Source of the DNA: Candidatus Villigracilis proximus
GTDB taxonomy: Bacteria > Chloroflexota > Anaerolineae > Anaerolineales > Villigracilaceae
Length of the DNA stretch: 29,583 nt
Direction: 5' to 3'
NCBI GenBank assembly: GCA_016715195.1
Contig: JADKBB010000030.1
Span: 1-29,583 of the forward strand
Shown one piece after another: positions 8,421 to 16,512 of the stretch; the first letter of the stretch is position 1; every line of letters begins with the position of its first letter. A model generated the notes under the pieces. That model was not told the DNA's origin. It saw only the letters and a program-made list of their open reading frames with translations, and did not search any database. Position numbers and translations under genes: made by a program.

Positions 8421-8957
8421 ATGAATTATGTATTCTTTGATCTGGAATCGCAAAACCTGTTTCAAGATGTTGGCGGTCGTGAGAACATAGAAAAATTGCT
8501 GGTCGCATGCGCCATCACCTGGTCAACACAAACCAATGAATTTTCAGTGTATTGGGAAAAGGATATTCCCACATTGATCCAGGAGCTAAAGTCTGCTACC
8601 AAAGTGATTGGATTTAATCTGCGCGGATTTGACTACCAGGTGCTCCAGCCTTATGCGCCTGAAATGCGTTTCGCATCTCTCCCGACCCTCGACCTGCTTC
8701 TTGATCTTCAAAAGATTCTAGGCTTTAGCATCAGCCTCGACTCGATTGCCAGCGCCAGTCTCGGTGCGACCAAAACGGCTGATGGTATACAGTCTGTGGA
8801 ATGGTTTCGTGCAGGAGAATTGGACAAAGTAGCTGAATACTGCAAAGCAGATGTGGATATCACTCGCCGCGTATTTGAATTTGGCCGTGACAATGGTTAT
8901 ATTTTCTATAAATCGAAGTTGGGCAGTAAATTAAAAGTAGAGGTCAAATGGAAGTAA
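8421..8957 (+). CDS. RNase H-like DEDD 3'-5' exonuclease (YprB type)
   Basis: The protein has 178 residues. FFDLES (Asp7, Glu9) gives the first two acidic residues of a DEDD exonuclease. IGFNLRGFDYQVL holds the ExoII-like Asp, and EYCKADVDITRRVF is the ExoIII motif with Tyr and Asp (DEDDy). This matches the stand-alone YprB/ribonuclease H-like group often found near helicases. The substrate is unknown. The start at 8421 follows AAGAGGTAAGA. It lies 17 nt after cca and overlaps the next gene by 10 nt, so the genes are probably cotranscribed. Confidence 0.8.
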   Translation: MNYVFFDLESQNLFQDVGGRENIEKLLVACAITWSTQTNEFSVYWEKDIPTLIQELKSATKVIGFNLRGFDYQVLQPYAPEMRFASLPTLDLLLDLQKILGFSISLDSIASASLGATKTADGIQSVEWFRAGELDKVAEYCKADVDITRRVFEFGRDNGYIFYKSKLGSKLKVEVKWK

Positions 8958-9727
8958 AAATGAAGTTCGTTTCTGTACATGGAATTGATCTGGCCTATAC
9001 ACGCCGCGGCACAGGGACTCCGCTTGTGTTGATTCATGGATTCCCTTTGGATCATACTTCCTGGGATAAAGTCGCATCTCTTTTGGAATCCGAGTTTGAG
9101 ATCATCACCCCGGATTTGCGGGGATTTGGTCAATCTACTACTTTGGAAACGCCATACACCGTTTCCGATATGGCAGACGATCTGGCGGGTTTGTTGGATT
9201 CTTTGGAAATTGAAAAAACTGTGATTGCCGGTCATTCAATGGGTGGGTATGTGGCTTTGGCTTTTGCGAAGAAATATCCACAGCGGGTGAGCGGGCTGGG
9301 ATTAATTTCCTCGCAGGCCGTTGCAGATGCGCCTGATCGTAAGGAAGGACGTTATAAGACTGCGGCTGAGGTTGCCGAAAAAGGCACTGTGGTTGTTGCT
9401 GATGCAATGACCCCGAAATTATCGGCCGATGTGAAGGTGCAGTCTATAGTGCGTGCTGTGATTGAGAAACAGGGTAAATCGGGCGTGATCGGTGCGTTGC
9501 AGGCTATGGCAGAACGCGAAGATTCCATGTCCTTTCTTTCCCTTTTTACTTTTCCCTTTTTGCTTGTTCATGGCGATTCTGATCTATTGATCCCAATTGA
9601 ACGCGCAAGGGAAATTAAAGCCGCGCTGCCGTCTGCAAAATTAGTGGAGTTGCCGGGTGCGGGTCACACGCCGATGATGGAGTTTCCGGAAGCCACGGCA
9701 GATGGATTAAGATTTTTTGCAGGGTAG
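8948..9727 (+). CDS. Alpha/beta hydrolase
   Basis: This 259-residue alpha/beta-fold hydrolase contains the oxyanion-hole motif LIHGFPLDH, the strand-loop PDLRGFGQST and the nucleophile elbow AGHSMGGYVALAFA (Ser). The acid is probably in LLVHGDSDLLIP and the His in GAGHTPMMEFPE. The pattern fits the broad haloperoxidase/esterase/lactonase group, and the substrate cannot be read from sequence. It overlaps the exonuclease by 10 nt. A second in-frame ATG at 8960 with GGAAG before it could be the true start; conserved sequence begins right after it. Confidence 0.88.
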   Translation: MEVKMKFVSVHGIDLAYTRRGTGTPLVLIHGFPLDHTSWDKVASLLESEFEIITPDLRGFGQSTTLETPYTVSDMADDLAGLLDSLEIEKTVIAGHSMGGYVALAFAKKYPQRVSGLGLISSQAVADAPDRKEGRYKTAAEVAEKGTVVVADAMTPKLSADVKVQSIVRAVIEKQGKSGVIGALQAMAEREDSMSFLSLFTFPFLLVHGDSDLLIPIERAREIKAALPSAKLVELPGAGHTPMMEFPEATADGLRFFAG

Positions 9728-9760
9728 CTTTTGCTCGATGAAAATAGATGGATAAAATAA

Positions 9761-9802
9761 AATTCCCGTTACACACTCTGTTGAGGTGACGGGAATTTTT
9801 AT
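9761..9802. terminator. Bidirectional terminator between the hydrolase and the receiver-domain gene
   Basis: AATTCCCGTTAC (9761-9772) pairs with GTGACGGGAATT (9786-9797), with one G-T pair, and has T or A runs on both sides. It serves the plus-strand hydrolase operon and probably the minus-strand receiver gene. The remaining 9728-9850 sequence shows nothing else. Confidence 0.85.
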
Positions 9803-9850
9803 TGAAATAGGAACAGGCAGCGGCGGAGTTTGATCCGTTTGTCAAAGGGG

Positions 9851-10297
9851 TCAGGATGCAAGCGGGTGGGTATTGCTTGTGATGCTGATACTTTCCTTCG
9901 GTTGAACATTCTCAACTGAATCGATTTGCCGGACCATTTTTTTTATGTGCGCGACCAGGACGCTGCTGGGTACTGGTTTGACGAGAAAATCATCTGCGCC
10001 TGCGTCTAAAACACTGGCTACCATACTCGGGTCGTTGATTGCGGAAAGGATCAAAATGGGGACGTTGCTAAATGCGCGAAGTGCCTTGCAAACCTGCCAG
10101 CCATCCAGATCGGGCATCATTAAATCCAAAAGGACTACATTGGGTTTATTTTCTTTTACAAATTTAACGCCTTCCACACCGCTATTGCATGTGTATACAT
10201 CAAAACCATGAGTCTTAAGCAACATGCTCATTAATTCGGTAATCGCAAGATCGTCATCAATCACTAGAACTTTAGTACACATTTTTTTTGTTTCCAT
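9851..10297 (-). CDS. Single-domain response regulator (receiver only)
   Basis: The 148 residues hold one CheY-like receiver domain. KVLVIDDDLAITELM carries the acidic Mg pocket, VVLLDLMMPDLDG the phospho-accepting Asp, ILILSA the switch Ser, and FLVKPV the conserved Lys-Pro. About 25 polar residues follow, with no DNA-binding or enzymatic output domain. It may signal by protein contact or take part in a phosphorelay. No histidine kinase is in the window. The start at 10297 is the longest; Met6 (10282) is the alternative, and neither has a strong ribosome site. It is transcribed away from ppdK. Confidence 0.88.
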   Translation of the reverse strand: METKKMCTKVLVIDDDLAITELMSMLLKTHGFDVYTCNSGVEGVKFVKENKPNVVLLDLMMPDLDGWQVCKALRAFSNVPILILSAINDPSMVASVLDAGADDFLVKPVPSSVLVAHIKKMVRQIDSVENVQPKESISITSNTHPLAS

Positions 10298-10381
10298 GCT
10301 GTATTATCACTTATTAGTACATAAAAGTACTTTGCAATGAGTTTACAGATTGAAATCCTGAAAGGAAGTGATGTTTGTCAG

Positions 10382-10409
10382 TTGTAAAGTAGACCGTTTT
10401 TGGTAAAAT
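10382..10409 (+). promoter_or_regulatory. Candidate promoter of ppdK
   Basis: TTGTAA (10382-10387) and TAAAAT (10404-10409) are separated by 16 bp, and TGG before the -10 box makes it an extended -10. A strong TAGGAGG ribosome site stands before the ATG at 10465. Further upstream, AGTAC and GTACT form a small inverted repeat near 10316-10331 that could be an operator between the divergent genes. Confidence 0.5.
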
Positions 10410-10464
10410 ATTTCACAATCAAAGTCGTGAAATTAAAAAATCTAATCCTTGTAGGAGGTTCAAA

Positions 10465-13296
10465 ATGACTAAGTGGGTTTATCTCTTTAATGAAGTGAAA
10501 GAGGCTGAAAAGATTTCTGGTGGTTCCTGGGATGCTGTAAAGGCTCTCGTAGGCGGGAAGGGATCGGGGTTGTTGGATATGACGCGCGCAGGTGTACCTG
10601 TTCCGCCGTTTTTCACAGTGACAACCGAAGCGTGTAACGCGTATCAGAAAGCGGGGAAGTTCCCAGCAGGTTTGTGGGATCAGGAATTAAAAGCATTAAA
10701 AGCAGTTGAAAAGCAAACAGGCAAGAAATTTGGTGATCCCAAGAATCCCCTGTTGGTTTCCTGCCGCTCCGGTGCGAAATTCTCCATGCCCGGTATGATG
10801 GACACAGTGTTGAACCTTGGTTTGACCGATGTGACCGCCGCTGGCATGGTCAAGTTGACCGGCAATGCACGCTTTGTATATGACTCGTACCGTCGCTTGG
10901 TTGAGATGTTCGGCTCGGTGGTATTGGGAATTCCCGATGAATCGTTCGAGCAACCGCTTCATGAGTACAAGCATGAAAAGGGTTATAAGCTTGACACCGA
11001 AATGACCGCCGAAGATTGGGCTCAAATGGTTGAGGCATTCAAGGCTGTTATTCGAAAAGAGAAGGGCTTTGATTTCCCGCAGGATCCGTACAAGCAATTG
11101 GAATTGGCAACCGAAGCCGTGTTCAAATCATGGAACGGCAAGCGCGCCATTGACTATCGCAATGCCACCGGCATTTCCCATGCATTGGGAACCGCTGTAA
11201 ACATTCAGACCATGGCTTTTGGTAACATGGGCGAAGACTCTGCAACGGGCGTGGCTTTCAGCCGCAACCCATCCACTGGCGACAAGAAGATGATGGGTGA
11301 GTTCCTGTTCAATGCTCAGGGTGAAGATGTGGTTGCAGGTATCCGCAATACCAGCCAGATCGAGACCCTTCAAGAACGCATGCCCAAGGCCTACGCTGAA
11401 TTTATGAAAATTGCTGCCCGCCTTGAAAAACATTACAAGGATATGCAGGACGTTGAATTCACGATTGAGCGCGGCAAGTTGTGGATGCTCCAGACCCGTA
11501 ACGGCAAGCGCACTGCCCAGGCCACCGTCAAAATGGCTGTGGATATGGCGCTTGAAGGGTTGATCTCAAAAGACGAAGCTGTGGAACGTGTGACCCCTGA
11601 AAACGTGGACACACTTTTGCACCCGCAATTCGATAACGAAGCCAAGAAAAATGCCGAGAAAGAAGGCAAGCTGATTGCCAAGGGTGTGAACGCTTCCCCA
11701 GGCGCAGCTGTTGGTCAGATCTATTTTGATGCCGACATGGCTGAGAAGATGGCAAAAGAAGGCAAACAGGACACCATCATGGTGCGCCCGTTCACCAAGC
11801 CTGATGATGTCCACGGTATGATCGCCTCCAAGGGCGTGTTGACCAGTGAAGGCGGCGCCACATCCCATGCGGCAGTGGTGGCTCGTCAGTTCGGTATCCC
11901 ATGCGTAGTGGGCGCTTCTGCGATCAAGATCGATCTTGACAAGCGCATCATGAATGTTGGCGATATCGTTGTGAAGGAAGGCGAGTGGATTTCTGTTGAC
12001 GGTACCACTGGCTTGATCTATGTTGGAAAAATTCCCGTATCGATCCCCTCGATCGAAGATCAGGTTGAATTGATGACCCTGCTCAAGTGGGCAGATGAAA
12101 TTTGTTCCCGCAAGAATATCCGTGCTGCCACAGATGGCGGACCGACACGCGGTTTGCAAGTGTGGGCAAATGCAGATTATCCGAAGGATGCCCAGCGCGC
12201 ACGTTCCTATGGCGCGGTAGGTATCGGCCTTTGCCGTACCGAGCACATGTTCTTTGAGCCCGAGCGTCTGCCCATTGTTCAGGAAATGATCCTCGCTGAT
12301 TCTTCCGCAGGACGTACCTCCGCTTTGAACAAACTGCTGCCCAGTCAGCGCAAGGATTTCGACGGTCTCTTTGAAGCAATGGACGGTTACCCCGTTATCA
12401 TCCGCTTGATCGACCCGCCATTGCATGAGTTCATGCCCGATGAAGAAAAACTTCTCGAAGAAGTTGTGACCATGCGCGTCAAGGGTGAGACCGCTGGTTT
12501 GAAAGCCAAGGAAGATCTGCTTGAGTCCGTCAAGGGTATGCACGAATCCAACCCGATGATGGGTCTGCGTGGTGTTCGTTTGAGCATTGTCATGCCTGAG
12601 ATCGTGGAAATGCAAGTCCGCGCCATTTTTGAAGCCGCCGCTGACTGCACCCTGCGCGGAATTGTTGTGAAGCCCGAAGTCATGATCCCGCTCACCGGTA
12701 CCGTCAAGGAATTGGACTGGATCCAACCCCGCCTCGAGCGCATCGCCGCTGCAGTCATGGGCGAGAAGAAGATCAAATTCGAGTACAAGTTCGGCTCCAT
12801 GATCGAAATCCCGCGCGCAGCGATCACCGCTGCCGACGTGGCCCGCGATGCCGAATTCTTCTCCTTTGGTACCAACGATCTGACCCAGATGACCTACGGT
12901 TATTCCCGCGATGATGCCGAACGTAACTTCCTCATCACGTATCAGGAACAGGGCATTCTTTTGAAGAACCCCTTCCAAACCATTGACCGCCACGGCGTAG
13001 GCACCCTCATGCAGTGGGCCATCTCCGAAGGCCGCAAGACCCGTCCCAACCTTGAAGTGGGTATCTGTGGTGAGCACGGCGGCGATCCTGACTCCATCGA
13101 ATGGTGTCACATGATCGGTAACAACTACGTTTCCTGCTCGCCCTTCCGCGTGCCGATCGCTCGTCTGGCCGCAGCTCATGCAGCACTCAAGCATCGCCCG
13201 GTCATTGCGAAGAAACCGGCAGCCAAGAAGACAGTTGCTAAAAAAGCTGTTGCGAAAAAGGCTGTAAAGAAAGTTGCGAAAAAGAAATCCAAATAA
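10465..13296 (+). CDS. ppdK: Pyruvate phosphate dikinase with a Lys/Ala-rich C-terminal tail
   Basis: It interconverts pyruvate + ATP + Pi and PEP + AMP + PPi. The N-terminal ATP-grasp part opens with VYLFNEVKEA and GGKGSGLLDM. The swivelling phosphohistidine domain has LTSEGGATSHAAVVAR with His468. The C-terminal PEP/pyruvate barrel has GICGEHGGDPDSI with the catalytic Cys868. FFSFGTNDLTQMTYGYSRDD is the usual PPDK signature. The enzyme proper ends near AAAHAALKHRP at about residue 912. About 28 residues of histone-H1-like KKPAAKKTVAKKAVAKK sequence follow, which PPDK does not normally have. The gene is single, with its own promoter and strong terminator. In anaerobes PPDK often runs glycolytically; the direction here cannot be read. 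Confidence 0.97.
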   Translation: MTKWVYLFNEVKEAEKISGGSWDAVKALVGGKGSGLLDMTRAGVPVPPFFTVTTEACNAYQKAGKFPAGLWDQELKALKAVEKQTGKKFGDPKNPLLVSCRSGAKFSMPGMMDTVLNLGLTDVTAAGMVKLTGNARFVYDSYRRLVEMFGSVVLGIPDESFEQPLHEYKHEKGYKLDTEMTAEDWAQMVEAFKAVIRKEKGFDFPQDPYKQLELATEAVFKSWNGKRAIDYRNATGISHALGTAVNIQTMAFGNMGEDSATGVAFSRNPSTGDKKMMGEFLFNAQGEDVVAGIRNTSQIETLQERMPKAYAEFMKIAARLEKHYKDMQDVEFTIERGKLWMLQTRNGKRTAQATVKMAVDMALEGLISKDEAVERVTPENVDTLLHPQFDNEAKKNAEKEGKLIAKGVNASPGAAVGQIYFDADMAEKMAKEGKQDTIMVRPFTKPDDVHGMIASKGVLTSEGGATSHAAVVARQFGIPCVVGASAIKIDLDKRIMNVGDIVVKEGEWISVDGTTGLIYVGKIPVSIPSIEDQVELMTLLKWADEICSRKNIRAATDGGPTRGLQVWANADYPKDAQRARSYGAVGIGLCRTEHMFFEPERLPIVQEMILADSSAGRTSALNKLLPSQRKDFDGLFEAMDGYPVIIRLIDPPLHEFMPDEEKLLEEVVTMRVKGETAGLKAKEDLLESVKGMHESNPMMGLRGVRLSIVMPEIVEMQVRAIFEAAADCTLRGIVVKPEVMIPLTGTVKELDWIQPRLERIAAAVMGEKKIKFEYKFGSMIEIPRAAITAADVARDAEFFSFGTNDLTQMTYGYSRDDAERNFLITYQEQGILLKNPFQTIDRHGVGTLMQWAISEGRKTRPNLEVGICGEHGGDPDSIEWCHMIGNNYVSCSPFRVPIARLAAAHAALKHRPVIAKKPAAKKTVAKKAVAKKAVKKVAKKKSK

Positions 13297-13306
13297 ATAG
13301 TCTTGA

Positions 13307-13339
13307 AGCGTCCCCGGCGAACCCGGGGACGCTTTTTTT
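13307..13339 (+). terminator. Intrinsic terminator of ppdK
   Basis: AGCGTCCCCGG (13307-13317) and CCGGGGACGCT (13323-13333) form a perfect 11-bp stem with a 5 nt loop, followed by a run of seven T. Confidence 0.95.
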
Positions 13340-13356
13340 ATCCCTCCAATGGCATC

Positions 13357-13385
13357 TTGAATAGTACAGAATAGGATAGGATAAT
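13357..13385 (+). promoter_or_regulatory. Candidate promoter of the lipoprotein gene
   Basis: TTGAAT (13357-13362) and GATAAT (13380-13385) are 17 bp apart. The leader would be only about a dozen nt and is filled by the AAAAGGAG ribosome site before ATG 13405. Confidence 0.45.
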
Positions 13386-13404
13386 CCGGTAAAAGGAGAT
13401 CATT

Positions 13405-14496
13405 ATGATTAAAAATAAAAGTCTATATATTTTCTTTATGATTCTTATTGCAGCCATACTTGCTTGTAATGCGCCATCAAGTGTGCCGACTGCACAGCCG
13501 GAAATTTTATCAACCGAAACCAATATTGCAACTTCTGCACCCGTTGCAGATATACCCACAGGTACACCTACTGTTGTAGTGGTTCATACTCAAATACCGT
13601 CTGAGGCTGCCGGAGGCGGCCCGCTGGTTTACGATGTGGAATCTTCAGGAACTGCGCCGGAAAAGCGCGCGCCCTATGGTGATTCGTATGACATCAATCG
13701 TATGGAACGGCCTTTTTTACAGGATATGACCTATGTCTCTGATCTTGATATTGTGACCTATTCAGTGATTCAGGATGATGTTTGGTTTTATGTTTCTGTA
13801 AAACTGATCGGCAACGACCCAAATAATTCCCTCGGCATTAATTATGGCGTTGAGCTTGATACCGATCACGATGGCTTTGGCGATTATATTATTTGGGCAC
13901 AACCCGCTTATACATCCACGTGGGATACGGCAAACGTAAAAATATTTGCAGATAAAAACCATAACACTGCCGGTCTTTCCAGTGATAAATCTGATGCGCC
14001 GCTAAATGCGGATGGCTATGAAACACAAATATTTAATGGCGGCGCAGGAGATGCTGACCCTGATATGGCCTGGGTACGTTCGAACGCAGGAACGGATGCA
14101 ACCATTCAGTTCGCGTTTAAAAAATCATGGTCTGGCACAGTGTTTATGCTGGGCGTTATTGCAGATGCGGGTTTGAAAGATGTTACCCGATTGGATTACG
14201 TTGATCGTTTTACCGAAGTGGAAGCCGGGTCACCGGTAAAGGATAAGAAAAATTATCCACTCAAAGCACTCTTTGCAGTGGATAATACATGTCAGGAAGC
14301 GTTTGGTTTCAAGCCGCAGGGATACGAATCCAAGTTATGCCCGCGAATTGTGCCAACGCCCGGGCCGGGAAATCCCAAAACATGTGTAGAGCCCGGTCAA
14401 TATAACGACGCCTCCAGTTGTCAGGCTGCGGGGTGTGCATGGAAACAGAACTCAGGCGTTGTTATTGCAGTTTTTTATTACTGCACTTACCCGTAA
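13405..14496 (+). CDS. Secreted lipoprotein of unknown function
   Basis: This 363-residue protein has a lipoprotein signal peptide: a Lys-rich start, the hydrophobic IFFMILIAAI and a lipobox ending in LAC (Cys21). A Thr/Pro/Ser-rich linker runs to about residue 70. The body, about residues 80-300, looks like a beta-rich domain. It has Asp-rich turns (ELDTDHDGFGDY, FADKNHN) that could bind calcium, as in dockerin- or thrombospondin-type loops. The C-terminus has paired Cys in a short CAWK-containing region. It resembles cell-surface proteins common in Anaerolineae, but I recognise no named family. The start has AAAAGGAG at good spacing. It converges with hemW, ending 2 nt from its stop. Confidence 0.8.
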   Translation: MIKNKSLYIFFMILIAAILACNAPSSVPTAQPEILSTETNIATSAPVADIPTGTPTVVVVHTQIPSEAAGGGPLVYDVESSGTAPEKRAPYGDSYDINRMERPFLQDMTYVSDLDIVTYSVIQDDVWFYVSVKLIGNDPNNSLGINYGVELDTDHDGFGDYIIWAQPAYTSTWDTANVKIFADKNHNTAGLSSDKSDAPLNADGYETQIFNGGAGDADPDMAWVRSNAGTDATIQFAFKKSWSGTVFMLGVIADAGLKDVTRLDYVDRFTEVEAGSPVKDKKNYPLKALFAVDNTCQEAFGFKPQGYESKLCPRIVPTPGPGNPKTCVEPGQYNDASSCQAAGCAWKQNSGVVIAVFYYCTYP

Positions 14497-14559
14497 ATTT
14501 ATACAAACCGTATAAAGACTTGATTCCCCAATAGTCTTCCGCGTTTGGTAAGCCTGTAA

Positions 14560-14597
14560 ACATCCGAGTCGATCTTTGACTCGGATGTCTTTTTTTC
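14560..14597 (+). terminator. Terminator of the lipoprotein gene, embedded antisense in hemW
   Basis: ACATCCGAGTC (14560-14570) and GACTCGGATGT (14578-14588) form a perfect 11-bp stem with a 7 nt loop, followed by CTTTTTTT. It works for the plus-strand lipoprotein transcript but lies inside the hemW coding region. There is no room between the two genes, whose stops are 2 nt apart. Confidence 0.85.
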
Positions 14598-14949
14598 CAG
14601 CAGACCATTCCCGATCAATTCTTCCAATTCCTTTGGATAGACATCCAAAAGCCCGCTTCCGAATCTTAATCTGAAATCTGATTCTGCAACCCCGGCATTC
14701 GTTAGTCTGAGATTATTCAGCATGTACTCGGACATATCGTCTTTCAATGTTTGTTTGTGTTGGTTGACAGTGGCGGGGGAGAGGGGAAAGCATGAATGGA
14801 GTGATTGATGAAGGAGATGTTGAGTCGCTCGATGTAGGTTTTGATTCGCAGGGCGTTTGAATAGCGATATCCGTTGGCGTATCCGTGGGCGCCTGCGCCG
14901 AAGGCGAGATAGGGGAGGGAATGCCAGTATTGGAGGTTGTGCTGACAAA

Positions 14950-15027
14950 CGAAGGATGAATTATGAATTATGAAGGATGAATTTTTTGCAGAAGTTTCAT
15001 CCTTCATTCTGCATTCATGCATTATTC
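14950..15027. repeat. Palindromic GAAGGATGAA / TTCATCCTTC repeat inserted in hemW
   Basis: TGAAGGATGAA (14971-14981) is the exact reverse complement of TTCATCCTTCA (14996-15006). GAAGGATGAA occurs again as a direct copy at 14951-14960. The same TTCATCC unit is repeated three times near 28974-28994. The insertion must have a length of 3n+1, because the hemW frame shifts by one across it; about 70 nt fits the expected wild-type spacing. Confidence 0.75.
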
Positions 15028-15960
15028 TTTTTCGCCCAATTTGATATCTCATAATGCACATACCCATTCGCCTCCAAAAACTCTTCCGCGTATTCGTACA
15101 TTTCGGCGGCGAGATCGGGGTCGGGGAGGGGGAGCAGACCTTTGGATGACCAACGCCCGAAGGGAGTGCCATGTTCGAGAGTCAGCGCGTAGGCGGAGAT
15201 GTGCTCGGGGTGCAGGTCAACGATGCGTTGGAGGGTGGTCTGCCATGAGGCAAGTGTTTGCTCGGGGAGGCCGTAGATCAGATCGAGGTTGAGATTGTCG
15301 AAGCCTGCTTTTCGTGCAGTGGATACGGCTTCGATGACGGTGAAGAAATCGTGGATACGTTCAAGCATATGCAGTTCTTCGGTATTGGCAGATTGTACGC
15401 CGAAACTGATACGGTTGATTCCTGCTTCGCGGATACCATTCAATTTCTCTGGCGAGATCGTGCCGGGATTGGCTTCGATGCTGATCTCCGCGTCAGCGGT
15501 GAATGTGAAGGCGGAGCGTAATGCCCGTAGTATGGAATCAAATTGCGGCGCGGAAAGAAGCGAGGGAGTCCCGCCTCCGAAGAAGACGGTATGGATGTTC
15601 ATCTGCTCGGCGCGATGTCCAACAAATTCAATCTCATTGATTAAAGCTTGTACATAGGCGGGAATCGAATCTTCCTGACCTGCGTAGGTGTTGAAGTCGC
15701 AGTAGGCGCAGCGGTGTTTGCAGAAGGGAATGTGGATGTAGATGGAGGTGTTAGGGTTTGTCATGGTGGGGAGTTCAATGATAAGGGCAAGTGGGTCAGA
15801 CAACAAGAGCCAGATGCTTTTTTTATTATCATTTTTAGCTGTTTTCAAATCGTGTATCGAAAAGCCAAATGAATAATGATTAAGACCTGTAAACGGTGTG
15901 TGATGATGATTTTGATTTCAATGGAGTGCTGTGATAATAAATATTCACTGGCAAAAAAGA

Positions 15961-15988
15961 TTGACACTCCGCCATGGCATAGTATAAA
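15961..15988 (+). promoter_or_regulatory. Promoter of speH-speE
   Basis: TTGACA (15961-15966) and TATAAA (15983-15988) are separated by 16 bp. The transcript would have a leader of about 125 nt before speH. The rest of the 15849-16120 gap shows no other gene; the leader has short pairings but no riboswitch I recognise. Confidence 0.65.
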
Positions 15989-16120
15989 TACTCTTACATA
16001 GAGTCTGTTTGGAAACCGTTTCACACGTTACACAGGGAAAACATCCTGCGGATCGTTTTGAAATGAAAAGATGATGTTTCCGAACGGGTTCTTTCATTTT
16101 TTAATACCCTGGAGGTGTGA

Positions 16121-16504
16121 GTGAACGCGACTTTGAAATTGGGAGAGCATTTTATTTTTGATCTCTCCGACTGCAACCATGAGATTCTCATGGATAGCGA
16201 GCGAGCTTCTTCGCTGTTTGCGCAGGCCGTGCGTGAAAGCGGCTTGACGGTTGTGGATGAGGGCTTTTACAAGTTTAGTCCGCATGGCTTTACCTGTTTT
16301 TTGCTTCTCGCAGAGTCGCATGCAAGTTTGCATGCATGGCCTGAACATAATTACTGCGCGATCGATCTCTTTACATGTGCCATCGGAAAGGATATGATGC
16401 CTTTATTAATGCGCATCAAGCAAGCCTTTGGCGCGGACGATTTTTCGATGCGTAAACTTGACCGTGAAGCGTCGGTTGAAACAGCAATGCCGATTGCAAT
16501 ATAG
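16121..16504 (+). CDS. speH: S-adenosylmethionine decarboxylase proenzyme
   Basis: It makes decarboxylated SAM, the aminopropyl donor for spermidine. The 127-residue chain is the small prokaryotic (class 1B) form. Self-cleavage occurs between Glu65 and Ser66 in LLAESHASLHAWPEH, and Ser66 becomes the pyruvoyl group. The downstream AIDLFTCA holds the conserved Cys86. The start is GTG at 16121 with a strong GGAGG ribosome site; the sequence NATLKLGEHFIFDLSDC fits the family start. It is the first gene of an operon with speE, 8 nt away. Confidence 0.95.
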   Translation: MNATLKLGEHFIFDLSDCNHEILMDSERASSLFAQAVRESGLTVVDEGFYKFSPHGFTCFLLLAESHASLHAWPEHNYCAIDLFTCAIGKDMMPLLMRIKQAFGADDFSMRKLDREASVETAMPIAI

Positions 16505-16512
16505 GAATTTGA

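Larger units (their letters stand above)
14499..15764 (-). pseudogene. hemW: HemW-like radical SAM protein, broken by a repeat insertion and a frameshift
   Basis: The family (former coproporphyrinogen oxidase-like proteins) includes the heme chaperone HemW. IHIPFCKHRCAYCDF holds the CxxxCxxC iron-sulfur motif with the Cys-Asp-Phe typical of the family. FGGGTPSLL, SIEANPGT, NRISFGVQS, DLIYGLPEQT and HYEISNWAK follow in order. After that Lys the family normally goes on within a few residues to CRHNLxYW. Here about 70 nt of repeat (14950 to about 15027) intervene, bringing a stop at 15015-15017. The frame resumes as CQHNLQYWHSLPYLAFGAGA at 14949. One base is then missing near 14790 (probably CCCCC read as CCCC), and the rest is a normal C-terminal winged-helix-like part. 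I start at 15764 on family grounds, without a clear ribosome site. The repeat insertion should inactivate it; the indel may be an error. Confidence 0.85.

Noticed and set aside
11566..13194. Long open frame (542 codons) on the minus strand
   Set aside because: It is entirely antisense to ppdK, whose plus-strand sequence is unmistakable. The His- and Gly-rich product matches no family and arises from the codon bias of the real gene.
15015..15017. TGA in hemW as a second selenocysteine codon
   Set aside because: It lies in inserted repeat DNA, not at a conserved Cys, and the following frame contains further stops.
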